NCBI GenBank assembly: GCA_013216195.1
Contig: JABSOQ010000001.1
Location: forward strand, 1-43,613
Source: Bdellovibrionales bacterium
GTDB taxonomy: Bacteria > Bdellovibrionota > Bdellovibrionia > Bdellovibrionales > UBA1609
Direction of reading: 5' to 3'
DNA: 43,613 bases
The translations under genes were made by a program, and so were the position numbers. Of the stretch, positions 36,887 through 43,613 are shown piece by piece (positions within the stretch are counted from its first letter, which is position 1; each line of letters starts with the position of its first letter). The notes below the pieces were generated by a model that saw nothing but the letters and a program-made list of their open reading frames with translations, was not told where the DNA came from and ran no database searches.

Positions 36887-36956
36887 TTTGAAGATTTGAA
36901 GATTTGAAGATTTGAAGATTTGAAGATTTGAAGATTTGAAGATTTGAAGATTTGAA
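36887..36956. repeat. Octamer tandem array (TTTGAAGA) x8
   Basis: Eight perfect 8-bp units (36887-36950) plus a partial TTTGAA fill most of the 113-base gap between two convergent genes. The array ends in the near-palindrome GAAGATT TG AATCTTC. Reading the array on the minus strand gives a spurious SSNLQIFK peptide repeat, which is not a gene. Confidence 0.95.
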
Positions 36957-36987
36957 TCTTCTAGCCCCCGCAGGGCCAAGTCGCAAG

Positions 36988-37680
36988 CTACCTTTTCCAC
37001 ATAAAAGCGTAGTAGATCGGCTGGCCCTTTCTGAGAAACAAACTTTCAAAATGAGTTACGAAGTTTCTAGAGGCGAACTCAGAGTTGTGAAGATCGCGAG
37101 TTGAGCCCTCTACCTCGTATTGGCTCTTTTCAAACATTGGTAAAGCCCAATCGAAATAGTCTTCTGAATCTGTTTTGAACTCAAAAAAGCTGCCAGGCTT
37201 TTGCAAAGCATAGAGCTCTTCTAAAAACTCAGGCTGAATCAGGCGATGTTTCTTTTGGCTTTTCTTAGGCCACGGGTCGGGGTGATGCACGAACACATTG
37301 TCGAGTTCACCTGGCTCAAACAGATCTTTCAGAAGCCTTGCATTGTAGCGAAGCATTCTCGCATTGCTCGAATCATTCTTTCGGGCTCGTCGAATTGTTT
37401 GAATTAACGGCTTGTACTTTAACTCAATGCCAACCAGGCTGCGGTCAGGGTTCTGCTCAGCTCTCCATGCGAAGTGAAACCCGTTGCCTGTGCCGATCTC
37501 GAGATCGACGGGGTCTGTACCACCAACCTGAAACTCATCTCGCCAACCACCCTTCAGCGTCGGGGCTTTTTCTTCGTCAAACGCCCAAGGTGAAAACTCA
37601 CCAAGCAGGGCTTGAACGTACTCATTTGGCTTTGGCAGATCTCTGGTACGAGAAACTTGGTTTTGGGCTCCTCTAGACAT
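36988..37680 (-). CDS. trmB: tRNA (guanine-N7-)-methyltransferase
   Basis: 230 residues. The SAM-binding LEIGTGNGFHFAWRAEQNP (about 80-98), GIELKYKPL, the conserved HHPDPWPKK then HRLIQPEF, and FEFKTDSEDYFDW are characteristic of TrmB. It makes m7G46 in the tRNA variable loop. A repeat-rich 3' region separates it from the convergent lipoprotein gene; the C-terminus itself is intact. Confidence 0.93.
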   Translation of the reverse strand: MSRGAQNQVSRTRDLPKPNEYVQALLGEFSPWAFDEEKAPTLKGGWRDEFQVGGTDPVDLEIGTGNGFHFAWRAEQNPDRSLVGIELKYKPLIQTIRRARKNDSSNARMLRYNARLLKDLFEPGELDNVFVHHPDPWPKKSQKKHRLIQPEFLEELYALQKPGSFFEFKTDSEDYFDWALPMFEKSQYEVEGSTRDLHNSEFASRNFVTHFESLFLRKGQPIYYAFMWKR

Positions 37681-37745
37681 GCTGTATAGCTACTTTGAGC
37701 GGGTGAAATCTTCAACCCACAGACAGAGTTCATGTAGGAGATTCA

Positions 37746-37794
37746 CTAGCGACTGCAGTGCTGACAGCTGAGAGAGCCGATTGGCCGTCGCTAG
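37746..37794. other. Long-loop inverted repeat upstream of gamma-glutamyltransferase
   Basis: CTAGCGAC (37746-37753) and GTCGCTAG (37787-37794) are perfect inverted copies 33 bases apart, between divergent trmB and ggt. TTGAAC (37809) with TTAATT 17 bases later is a possible ggt promoter just after it. The repeat could be an operator pair or leader structure of the opposite gene. Confidence 0.3.
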
Positions 37795-37877
37795 AGGCAG
37801 ATAACCTATTGAACCTTCTGTCGATTTTTGATTAATTACAAGCCCAATAGAACTTCAAACAACCCTAGGGGGCGCTC

Positions 37878-39581
37878 ATGCACCACAACTCTTCGCTCAA
37901 ATTTCGAATCGCTCCAGGCAAACTGCTAACGACAGCTGTGCTGATTGTCACAATGAGCATTTCAACATTTCTGCCGGCTCAAAGAGCTTTCGCCATACCT
38001 GCTGAAGGAAGCAAAATGATGATCTCAGCCCCTTCACCTTATGCTGTCGAAGTCGGCAAGAAGATCATCGAGCAAGGCGGTAACGTGGTTGATGTGGCTG
38101 TTGCAGTTGGCCTGACCTTAGCTGTAACAAGCCCTTATTTCGCTGCACTCGGAGGCGGTGGTTTCGCACTAATCAACATGGGCGATGAGGTTGAAGTGAT
38201 CGACTTCAGAGAAACTGCTCCTGGCAAAACAAGCCCGAGCTACTACAAAGACAAAGCTAAAGATGCTTCGATTACTGGCGGCGCCGCGGTTGGAGTTCCA
38301 GGCTTTCCTGCAGGCCTTTATGAAATGCACAAAAAACACGGTAAACTCAGGTGGAGCAAGTTGTTCGCAGAACCTATGCGTCTAGCTGACAAAGGCTTTA
38401 ACGTGAGTGGTGCATGGGTAAAAAGAGCCAAGCGAACTGAGAAACGTTTTAATGATGCCGGTCGCAAGCACTTCATGAAGAAAGTGGGCGTGCACTACAA
38501 GCCGGGCGAAAAGCTCACCCAAAAGGGTTTGGTCAAAGCCCTAAAAGAATTCAAGCGCAAGAATGTCTCAGGCTTTTACGAAGGCTTTGTCGCAAAAGAT
38601 ATCGTACAGGCGGTAAAGTCATCTGGTGGTGATCTCACTTTAGAAGATATGAAGAACTACAAAGTGAGATGGCTGAAACCTTTGACTGCCAACTACCTTG
38701 GCCACAAAATCTACCTGATGCCACCACCAAGCAGTGGAGGTGTTGTTATGAAATCAGCCTTTTCACTTCTTGAAAAACTCAAAGTTCATGAAAAGGCGCC
38801 ACTGTCTGTCGATGAACTGCATTTGATGGCAGAAGTTCTCAAACGCTCTTTCAGAGGCCGTGCCACTCTCGGAGACCCTGACTTTCACAAAAACCCACTC
38901 GATTATCTTTTGTCTGAAGAATACCTAAATGAGATGGCAAAAGGAGTTAGCCTCAGCAAAGCCAAGTCGCTGAAACCTATCACCCTCAAAACCATCGTCG
39001 ACTCTAACGAGACGACTCACTACGCAGTTATGGACAAAAATGGCAAAGCAGTATCTTTAACTGTTACCCTCAACGGCTCTTACGGCTCAGGGGTAGTGTC
39101 GAACCGCTTCGGAATTGCACTTAACAATGAGATGGACGACTTCACAACCCGACCTGGTCAGCCTAACATGTATGGCCTGATTCAAGGCATGGGCAACACA
39201 GTTGAGCCAGGCAAGCGCCCTTTGAGCTCCATGAGCCCAACGCTTGTTGAAAAAGAGGGTAAGATGGTTATGGCGATCGGTGCCCCTGGTGGCCCCCGCA
39301 TCATTAGTGGCACTTTGCAGGCGATTTACCGAGTGCTTGCAAGCGACTGGGATCTCGACTCGGCCATTCAAGCTCCTAGATTGCATCACCAATTTTTGCC
39401 AGACACTGTTTTTGTAGACCGCAACCGCATATCACCAGACGCTCTAGAGCTACTGAGAAAACGTGGTCACAAGGTCGAAGAGTCTTGGGGCGCACGAGTC
39501 AAAGGAGTTCGCATTAACGAAGAGGGGCATATTGAGGCCGCTTTCGATGCTAGAAGTGAAGGTGCTGCCGGAGGCTACTAA
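37878..39581 (+). CDS. ggt: Gamma-glutamyltransferase (glutathione hydrolase), exported
   Basis: 567 residues with a signal peptide (about 40, ending RAFA). Family features: EQGGNVVDVAVAVGLTLAV, LGGGGFALI, IDFRETAPG, PPPSSGGVV, the self-cleavage site ETTHYAVMD (Thr about residue 379, the small-subunit N-terminal nucleophile), RPLSSMSPT, and GAPGGPRI with GDPDF earlier. The precursor cuts itself into two subunits and moves or hydrolyses gamma-glutamyl groups such as those of glutathione in the periplasm. AGGGGG lies upstream of the ATG. It may supply amino acids for uptake. Confidence 0.93.
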   Translation: MHHNSSLKFRIAPGKLLTTAVLIVTMSISTFLPAQRAFAIPAEGSKMMISAPSPYAVEVGKKIIEQGGNVVDVAVAVGLTLAVTSPYFAALGGGGFALINMGDEVEVIDFRETAPGKTSPSYYKDKAKDASITGGAAVGVPGFPAGLYEMHKKHGKLRWSKLFAEPMRLADKGFNVSGAWVKRAKRTEKRFNDAGRKHFMKKVGVHYKPGEKLTQKGLVKALKEFKRKNVSGFYEGFVAKDIVQAVKSSGGDLTLEDMKNYKVRWLKPLTANYLGHKIYLMPPPSSGGVVMKSAFSLLEKLKVHEKAPLSVDELHLMAEVLKRSFRGRATLGDPDFHKNPLDYLLSEEYLNEMAKGVSLSKAKSLKPITLKTIVDSNETTHYAVMDKNGKAVSLTVTLNGSYGSGVVSNRFGIALNNEMDDFTTRPGQPNMYGLIQGMGNTVEPGKRPLSSMSPTLVEKEGKMVMAIGAPGGPRIISGTLQAIYRVLASDWDLDSAIQAPRLHHQFLPDTVFVDRNRISPDALELLRKRGHKVEESWGARVKGVRINEEGHIEAAFDARSEGAAGGY

Positions 39582-39594
39582 TCACTCGGCTCCA

Positions 39595-39614
39595 ATGAGA
39601 AGCTCGATTCTCAT
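39595..39614 (+). other. Hairpin after ggt
   Basis: ATGAGAA pairs with TTCTCAT around GCTCGA, 13 bases after the ggt stop. No T run follows, so it is at most a weak terminator or an RNA-stabilising stem. Confidence 0.35.
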
Positions 39615-39682
39615 CAGGTGTTGCGGGTAGGATGATGGCGAACAAATAGACTATAACCAATGAAACCAGTAAGGCGGTTTAA

Positions 39683-40399
39683 GTGGAGTTTCCAAAGCAA
39701 CTAAAGAGCCTGGTGCTTTGCCCGCTTAAACCTGAGCTGAAGTCTCTTTTAGCCGGGCTCACTGAAGCCGGAGTCAAAATCTCAAGCCCTCAAGCCGGGC
39801 TTCATATCGCCGAAGACCTCAAAACAGGCCTTGCCCTCTGCGGCCATAGCAAGGCCCGTTTTGCAGCAAATGCAAGCCGACTTCTTACTCAAAATTCGCA
39901 ATTTGAAAACCTATTTTGCTGCGGAACAAGTGGTAGCATTAATGAAGTAGCCAAACCTCTTGATGTGGTGGTTGGCAAGGTTAGTGTTGAGCACGACTTT
40001 CACTCAATGTTTATAAAAGTTGGTAAGCTCCCTCACTATGAGTCTTCTACACTCGAGTTGCTCAAAGACCTTTCATTTTTAGAAAATGATTCTTACCAAA
40101 CCCACGTCGCAGGTATTGCGAGTGGCAATGAAGATATTGTGACTCGCGATAGGGCCCTTGAAATCGCCCGCAACACACAATGCATTGCTGTGGCCTGGGA
40201 GGGCGCAGGTGGCGCAGTGGCAGCTGAAGTAAACGGGGTTAACTATTTAGAAATACGATGTATTAGCGATGTCTGTGATGAAAATGTCGAGTCTGAATTC
40301 ATGCAGAACCTGCCCCAGGGCATGAAAAACTGCTCAAAAACTCTATTGAAAGTTTTGCAACAACTTCAACATCAACATCAACATCAACAAGTCTTCTGA
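39683..40399 (+). CDS. Phosphorylase-superfamily nucleosidase (MTA/SAH nucleosidase-like)
   Basis: 238 residues from GTG. The fold features are CCGTSGSINE followed by DVVVGKV, then AWEGAGGAVAAEV (Glu of the MEGA motif) and EIRCISDVCDE (Asp acid). These match 5'-methylthioadenosine/S-adenosylhomocysteine nucleosidases and futalosine hydrolases. The overall identity seems low, so the exact nucleoside is uncertain. The C-terminus runs into an in-frame CAACAT hexamer repeat, giving a Gln-His tail. Confidence 0.75.
   Translation: MEFPKQLKSLVLCPLKPELKSLLAGLTEAGVKISSPQAGLHIAEDLKTGLALCGHSKARFAANASRLLTQNSQFENLFCCGTSGSINEVAKPLDVVVGKVSVEHDFHSMFIKVGKLPHYESSTLELLKDLSFLENDSYQTHVAGIASGNEDIVTRDRALEIARNTQCIAVAWEGAGGAVAAEVNGVNYLEIRCISDVCDENVESEFMQNLPQGMKNCSKTLLKVLQQLQHQHQHQQVF
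40367..40390. repeat. CAACAT hexamer repeat in the nucleosidase C-terminus
   Basis: Three perfect CAACAT units and one CAACAA give a QHQHQHQQ tail just before the stop. The unit is a multiple of three, so length changes would not shift the frame. Confidence 0.9.
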
Positions 40400-40462
40400 A
40401 AATGCATCAGCCTTGAGCAAGTGGTTCATGCTATAGTCTCAAGATTTCAAGATGGAGACTGA

Positions 40463-40990
40463 ATGAAGCTTAATCATCTCTTACTGCAAATTTTGATAGC
40501 CTTGGTGGCCACAATTTCATTTGCGAACCATGCTCTAGCAGAGGGAGCTCAAGGTGAGTTTCCCCCCCTAGGTGATGGCAGCTTCATGTATGAAGGCCAG
40601 CTCTACTATGCCGATGCTTGGCTCGGTGAAGACCTCGGCCTATGCTGGCAAACAATTCTTGAGACTCAGCCCTGGATCTCAAAAGATCAAATTGCCTGCA
40701 TAGAAGCAGGTGATGGCTTTGCCCTGGCCTACGTAGCCCTATGTGCAGCTGACCCCAATAAGATTACAGATGATTTCTCTGCTTATGTTGAGTACACCCG
40801 CGAATCCATTCGAATTTCTGAAGCAATGGGCACCGCCCAAACCGAAAAGGACTGGGCCACTCACTCTCGGCTGTCGGTCGAATTTGAGAGACTCGAGCAG
40901 CAGTGGAGACTCAGCTACTCAAGGCAAGTCGTTTACAGACCGCTTAGCTGGTGGAGTAGTCGCTCAATCAGTAGCGAGTGTGCTAACTAG
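40463..40990 (+). CDS. Small secreted hypothetical protein
   Basis: 175 residues, unrecognised. A signal peptide ends about residue 26 (NHALA). Four Cys in the mature part (LCWQT, IACIEAG, ALCAAD, SECAN) could form two disulfides. The stop lies 30 bases before the first octamer array. Confidence 0.6.
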   Translation: MKLNHLLLQILIALVATISFANHALAEGAQGEFPPLGDGSFMYEGQLYYADAWLGEDLGLCWQTILETQPWISKDQIACIEAGDGFALAYVALCAADPNKITDDFSAYVEYTRESIRISEAMGTAQTEKDWATHSRLSVEFERLEQQWRLSYSRQVVYRPLSWWSSRSISSECAN

Positions 40991-41020
40991 CAGCTGGCTC
41001 AGGTTGCATCAACTGCTTCA

Positions 41021-41083
41021 TAAGTATCTAAGTATCTAAGTATCTAAGTATCTAAGTATCTAAGTATCTAAGTATCTAATGTC
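41021..41083. repeat. Octamer array (TAAGTATC) x7, plus orientation
   Basis: Seven perfect 8-bp units (41021-41076) then a degraded unit TAATGTC. It is the exact reverse complement of the array at 41203-41278, so the two form long inverted arms around about 120 bases. TAA occurs once per unit, so every frame is stopped within about three units. Confidence 0.97.
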
Positions 41084-41193
41084 TAAGGCCGCTTAATATC
41101 GAGCTGACCTACACAGAATTTGAGGGGAGTCATAGCGATCTGTCAAAAAGACGACCCGAAATGTTAGAGTGGCTAGACAAGCAGTTTTCATAA
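41080..41193 (+). pseudogene. Inverted 3' fragment of the esterase gene, carrying its C-terminus and stop
   Basis: On the plus strand, 41083-41190 reads LRPLNIELTYTE, then FEGSHSDLSKRRPEMLEWL and DKQFS, with TAA at 41191-41193. This is what an esterase C-terminus should look like: a beta strand, then a Gly-Ser-His with the catalytic His, then a helix. The minus-strand esterase ends abruptly at RHL inside the opposite array. Both parts share TCTAAG at the break and fuse in frame as RHL-RPLNIEL. The fragment has no start codon or ribosome-binding site of its own and is bounded by inverted octamer arrays. I infer it is the displaced and flipped end of the neighbouring gene. Confidence 0.85.
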
Positions 41194-41202
41194 AACCAAG
41201 CT

Positions 41203-41278
41203 AGATACTTAGATACTTAGATACTTAGATACTTAGATACTTAGATACTTAGATACTTAGATACTTAGATACTTAGAT
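41203..41278. repeat. Octamer array (AGATACTT) x9, opposite orientation
   Basis: Nine perfect 8-bp units (41203-41274) plus a partial AGAT. It encodes the last codons (L-S-I) and the stop of the minus-strand esterase. Same unit as the array at 41021, inverted. Junction sequence on the esterase sense strand: CGCCATCTAAG then TATCTAAG repeats. Confidence 0.97.
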
Positions 41279-42191
41279 GGCGAATTTGTCTTCCGCCAAA
41301 CTGCAAATTGTACTGATCAAACAGACCGACATCTACATACACAGAAGCAAGCTTTTCGACTTTGTCTCGGCGCTCATGCAAAAACACAACAGGGTCTTGC
41401 TGCTTCAGTTTTTGCCATCGCTCCTCGATTCGCACACCGGTGTCGAGATCAACAGGAAACTCGAAGCCGTCTTTGTTGTCTGCGGGCAGGTAGCATTTGC
41501 ACATCGCAATCGCATTTAGCACCGAAAAGCCTGATCGAGAATTCAACAAGCGCCCCTTTTCAAGAGACTTAATCACCTCTTGCAAACCACCCATTTTGTG
41601 AATGACTGGCAAAGCTTTGTAGATATCTGGTAACAAGCTCGCCTCAAAAAAGCTATCAGGCGCAATAGCAGCAACTCTTCCAAAGACATTTGGATACCTT
41701 GAGCCCAAGTGCAAAGCCCCATAGCCACCACTGCTACCACCAACGACGGCCCAGTTCTCTGCTCTGTCGCTCACTTCAACGAAGTCTTTCACGGTCGCAA
41801 CCATGTCACACGCAATGTAGTCTTCGTACTTACCAACAGAGCTCGAGTTTATAAACTGTGAGCCACCCCACTTAGTCCAAGCATCGACAAAGACGTAAAC
41901 CGCCAAGGGCGCTTTACCTCTCGACGCCAGGTCGTCGATATCTTGTGGATAATTCTGTTCAAAACCCTTGTCATTGAACGCCTTGGTGCCATTGCCAGCA
42001 AACCCAGACAGCACAAACACTACCGGCCAGCCACCTTTTGGGGTGTCACCTTTTGGAATGAGTATTGGGCTCTTGCGCAAGTGAGTGTCACCAAGGGGAT
42101 TGCCTTTGAGAGACTCAGAATCAACATGCAAGGTGGCTATGTTGAAACTCTTGAAGTCAAAAACATCGTAATAGGGCTTAATTTCAGACAT
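41265..42191 (-). CDS. Esterase-like alpha/beta hydrolase, truncated at a repeat array
   Basis: 308 residues. Alpha/beta-hydrolase esterase features: VVFVLSGFAGNG (oxyanion region), the nucleophile elbow GGSSGGYGALH (Ser about 154) and DVGLFDQYNLQFG, where the acid residue normally lies. The sequence then stops at RHLSI, where the last residues and stop codon come from the octamer array. The expected C-terminal His segment is absent; it is found inverted at 41083-41193. Restored, the protein would be about 341 residues with His about 322. As it stands, the product lacks a triad member and is probably inactive. The resemblance to Enterochelin-esterase/esterase-D-type enzymes is by fold and motif only. 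Confidence 0.8.
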   Translation of the reverse strand: MSEIKPYYDVFDFKSFNIATLHVDSESLKGNPLGDTHLRKSPILIPKGDTPKGGWPVVFVLSGFAGNGTKAFNDKGFEQNYPQDIDDLASRGKAPLAVYVFVDAWTKWGGSQFINSSSVGKYEDYIACDMVATVKDFVEVSDRAENWAVVGGSSGGYGALHLGSRYPNVFGRVAAIAPDSFFEASLLPDIYKALPVIHKMGGLQEVIKSLEKGRLLNSRSGFSVLNAIAMCKCYLPADNKDGFEFPVDLDTGVRIEERWQKLKQQDPVVFLHERRDKVEKLASVYVDVGLFDQYNLQFGGRQIRHLSI

Positions 42192-42288
42192 GCATACTCC
42201 GTGCTGTAAGACTCAGCTGATCAATTAATTGAATAGTCTTAAGATAGGTCTGAACTCAGGCAAATTCAAGATTCACCTCACCTGGTAA

Positions 42289-43296
42289 TCAGTCGACCTT
42301 ACGCAGTGGCGTGACATTCTCTTCAACGGTTTGCTCACCTGCTTGCTCAGGCTCGGCCTCAGCTGTGAAATCGCTAAACTCAAACCGATTGCGACCATTG
42401 GCCTTGGCAGTATAAAGGGCTTTGTCTGCATGGCGAACCAGAGCCCGAGCATCAAGATCATGCCTCTTTGGGTTCACAATTGCGAAACCAAGGCTGGCTG
42501 TGAGCTCCATACTGTGATCATCGCTTTCAAATTGATAGCCTTCAATTCTCTCGCGAAGTCGACCAGCAAAGATTTTCGCCCCCTCCAGATTGATCTCTGT
42601 AAGAACGACCAAGAATTCATCTCCACCGTAGCGGGCAGCAAAGTCGACTTTACGAATATTCTCTCGAATGATCGAGCCGACCTCTGACAACACAAAACTG
42701 CCAAACAAATGATCGTGATTATCATTCACTTTTTTGAAGTGATCCATATCCATCATGAGAACACAGACTGATCGATCATACCTTCTGGCGCGGTCCAATT
42801 CGAAATCGAGCTTCTTGTAAAGCGAGCGCATATTGAACAAACCTGTTAGATCATCGATATCTACAAGCTCTTTCAGCTTCGAATTCGCAGCCTTCAATTT
42901 GTCGTTAAGGTCTTTGATTCTAAGCTGACTTCTGACTCTTGCAAGCAGCTCAAGCACATCAAATGGCTTGCGTATATAGTCGTCTGCGCCCGAATCGAGA
43001 CCGCGAATTACAGCCTCGGGGCTCGACATCCCACTGACAAAAAGGCAACTCACATACTCATCTCGCTCACGCAATCGGCGCAGGGTTTCGATGCCATTTA
43101 GGCCAGGCATATTCACATCTAACAAGACGAGGTGGGGCCTCCAGTCGTTCATTTCTTTTAGGCCCTCATCACCTGATGTAGCCGTTTTGACCTTGTAGCC
43201 CTGATGAGTTAAGGCGGCCGTTACAAGCTTCAGCGTCTCATCGTCATCATCAACGACCAGCAACCTTCTTCTGGAGTTTTCGAACTTAGAATCCAT
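42289..43296 (-). CDS. Response regulator with GGDEF domain (diguanylate cyclase, PleD-like)
   Basis: 335 residues. The receiver domain has VVDDDDE, phospho-acceptor Asp about residue 60 (VLLDVNMPG), and Lys in DDYIRKPF. A coiled linker (about 128-150) follows, then the GGDEF domain with DDLTGLFNMRSL, active-site RYGGDEF (about 220-226), and an inhibitory RxxD site (RKVD) five residues before. Both catalytic and product-inhibition motifs are intact, so it should make cyclic di-GMP on phosphorylation. No partner histidine kinase is adjacent. The C-terminal ~25 residues are an acidic tail. Confidence 0.94.
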   Translation of the reverse strand: MDSKFENSRRRLLVVDDDDETLKLVTAALTHQGYKVKTATSGDEGLKEMNDWRPHLVLLDVNMPGLNGIETLRRLRERDEYVSCLFVSGMSSPEAVIRGLDSGADDYIRKPFDVLELLARVRSQLRIKDLNDKLKAANSKLKELVDIDDLTGLFNMRSLYKKLDFELDRARRYDRSVCVLMMDMDHFKKVNDNHDHLFGSFVLSEVGSIIRENIRKVDFAARYGGDEFLVVLTEINLEGAKIFAGRLRERIEGYQFESDDHSMELTASLGFAIVNPKRHDLDARALVRHADKALYTAKANGRNRFEFSDFTAEAEPEQAGEQTVEENVTPLRKVD

Positions 43297-43511
43297 AGCT
43301 CTATTATAAGCCGACTGGCCAAGAGAGCGAGGCTGGTTTTTCTGCTCTAGTCTTTGGGATTAAGCCATTCTACGGGGTTTTTAAGCTGAATTTGCCCACT
43401 TAAGATTGTTAGCAATTTGTCAGTGGTACTAGCGAAATAGCCAGGGATTTGGTAAGGTTCCGGGCTTTGATAATGGTTGATAATAATCGCACTGGTCTTT
43501 CGTGAGGTCTT

Positions 43512-43613
43512 ATGGCTTATCCGCATAGTGAAATTGATACAAAATGGCAAGATGCATGGGAAGACAAAGACTGCTTCAAAGCCGTCGCTGCCGACCCTAG
43601 GCCTACGTACTAC
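43512..43613 (+). CDS. leuS: Leucyl-tRNA synthetase, N-terminal fragment (3' end outside window)
   Basis: The first 34 codons start at ATG 43512 with GTGAGG upstream. The N-terminus (MAYPHSEIDTKWQDAWE, then CFKAVAADPRPTYY) matches the LeuRS start, in which an IEKKWQ-type helix is followed by the strand leading to the catalytic HIGH region. The rest of the ~800-residue enzyme is outside the window. It charges tRNA-Leu. Confidence 0.85.
   Translation, partial: MAYPHSEIDTKWQDAWEDKDCFKAVAADPRPTYY

Noticed and set aside
36591-37049. Minus-strand ORF with repeated SSNLQIFK peptide
   Set aside because: It is the translation of the TTTGAAGA octamer array (three octamers make eight codons) joined to antisense frames of two real genes.
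41021-41278. Possible CRISPR array
   Set aside because: The units are 8 bp with no spacers, and the two arrays are inverted relative to each other; no cas gene is present.
41203-41278. Mobile-element terminal inverted repeats around 41084-41202
   Set aside because: No transposase and no target-site duplication; the internal segment is the esterase 3' end, not element sequence.
43347-43550. 67-codon minus-strand ORF overlapping the leuS start
   Set aside because: It covers the leuS upstream region and start on the opposite strand, with no recognisable product.

Overview
This window is ordinary chromosomal DNA of a Gram-negative bacterium. A Bdellovibrio-like member of the Bdellovibrionota is my best guess, but this rests on general gene character and not on a marker comparison. 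Supporting points are many secreted or lipoprotein hypotheticals, a complete dipeptide/oligopeptide ABC importer, Tat and Sec signal peptides, a TonB-type protein, an alpha-2-macroglobulin paired with a PBP1C-type penicillin-binding protein, and a PleD-like GGDEF response regulator. No phage, transposase, rRNA, tRNA or CRISPR array was recognised. TAG is an ordinary stop codon here; several intact genes end in it.

Layout. 1-7.2 kb: 3'-truncated pbpC-like gene divergent from a giant thioester-less alpha-2-macroglobulin. 7.3-9.0 kb: truA, rplM, rpsI. 9.2-12.5 kb: minus-strand accessory cluster of two secreted hypotheticals around a twitch/SPASM-like radical SAM gene that carries an in-frame TAG; the distal gene contains a 10-base G tract. 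12.7-14.6 kb: two secreted proteins, one with a sulfatase-modifying-factor-like fold. 14.7-17.7 kb: M23 peptidase and PP2C phosphatase divergent from a TonB-family protein. 17.8-23.6 kb: AceE-like E1 dehydrogenase, alpha/beta hydrolase, secreted hypothetical, O-methyltransferase, HAD phosphatase. 23.7-29.6 kb: an ABC peptide importer operon (binding lipoprotein, two permeases, a fused double ATPase, a HAMP-like membrane protein). 29.7-34.7 kb: hypothetical, response regulator, trxB, SDR, [2Fe-2S] ferredoxin, HiPIP. 35.0-41 kb: large lipoprotein, trmB, gamma-glutamyltransferase, MTA/SAH nucleosidase-like protein, small secreted protein. 41.2-43.6 kb: interrupted esterase, GGDEF response regulator, start of leuS.

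The most unusual signal is at 41,021-41,278. Two arrays of one octamer face each other in opposite orientation and flank about 120 bp. On the plus strand that segment encodes the missing C-terminus of the minus-strand esterase, including its probable catalytic histidine. The two gene parts rejoin in frame at a shared TCTAAG. The gene's 3' end therefore appears to have been inverted between, or together with, short tandem arrays. Other short tandem arrays lie at or beyond gene ends: octamer x8 at 36,887, 6/7-mers at 31,213, CAA at 31,353, a 41-bp repeat grown from the ferredoxin 3' end at 34,073, and a CAACAT repeat inside a coding C-terminus at 40,367. This points to unusual short-repeat activity in this genome.
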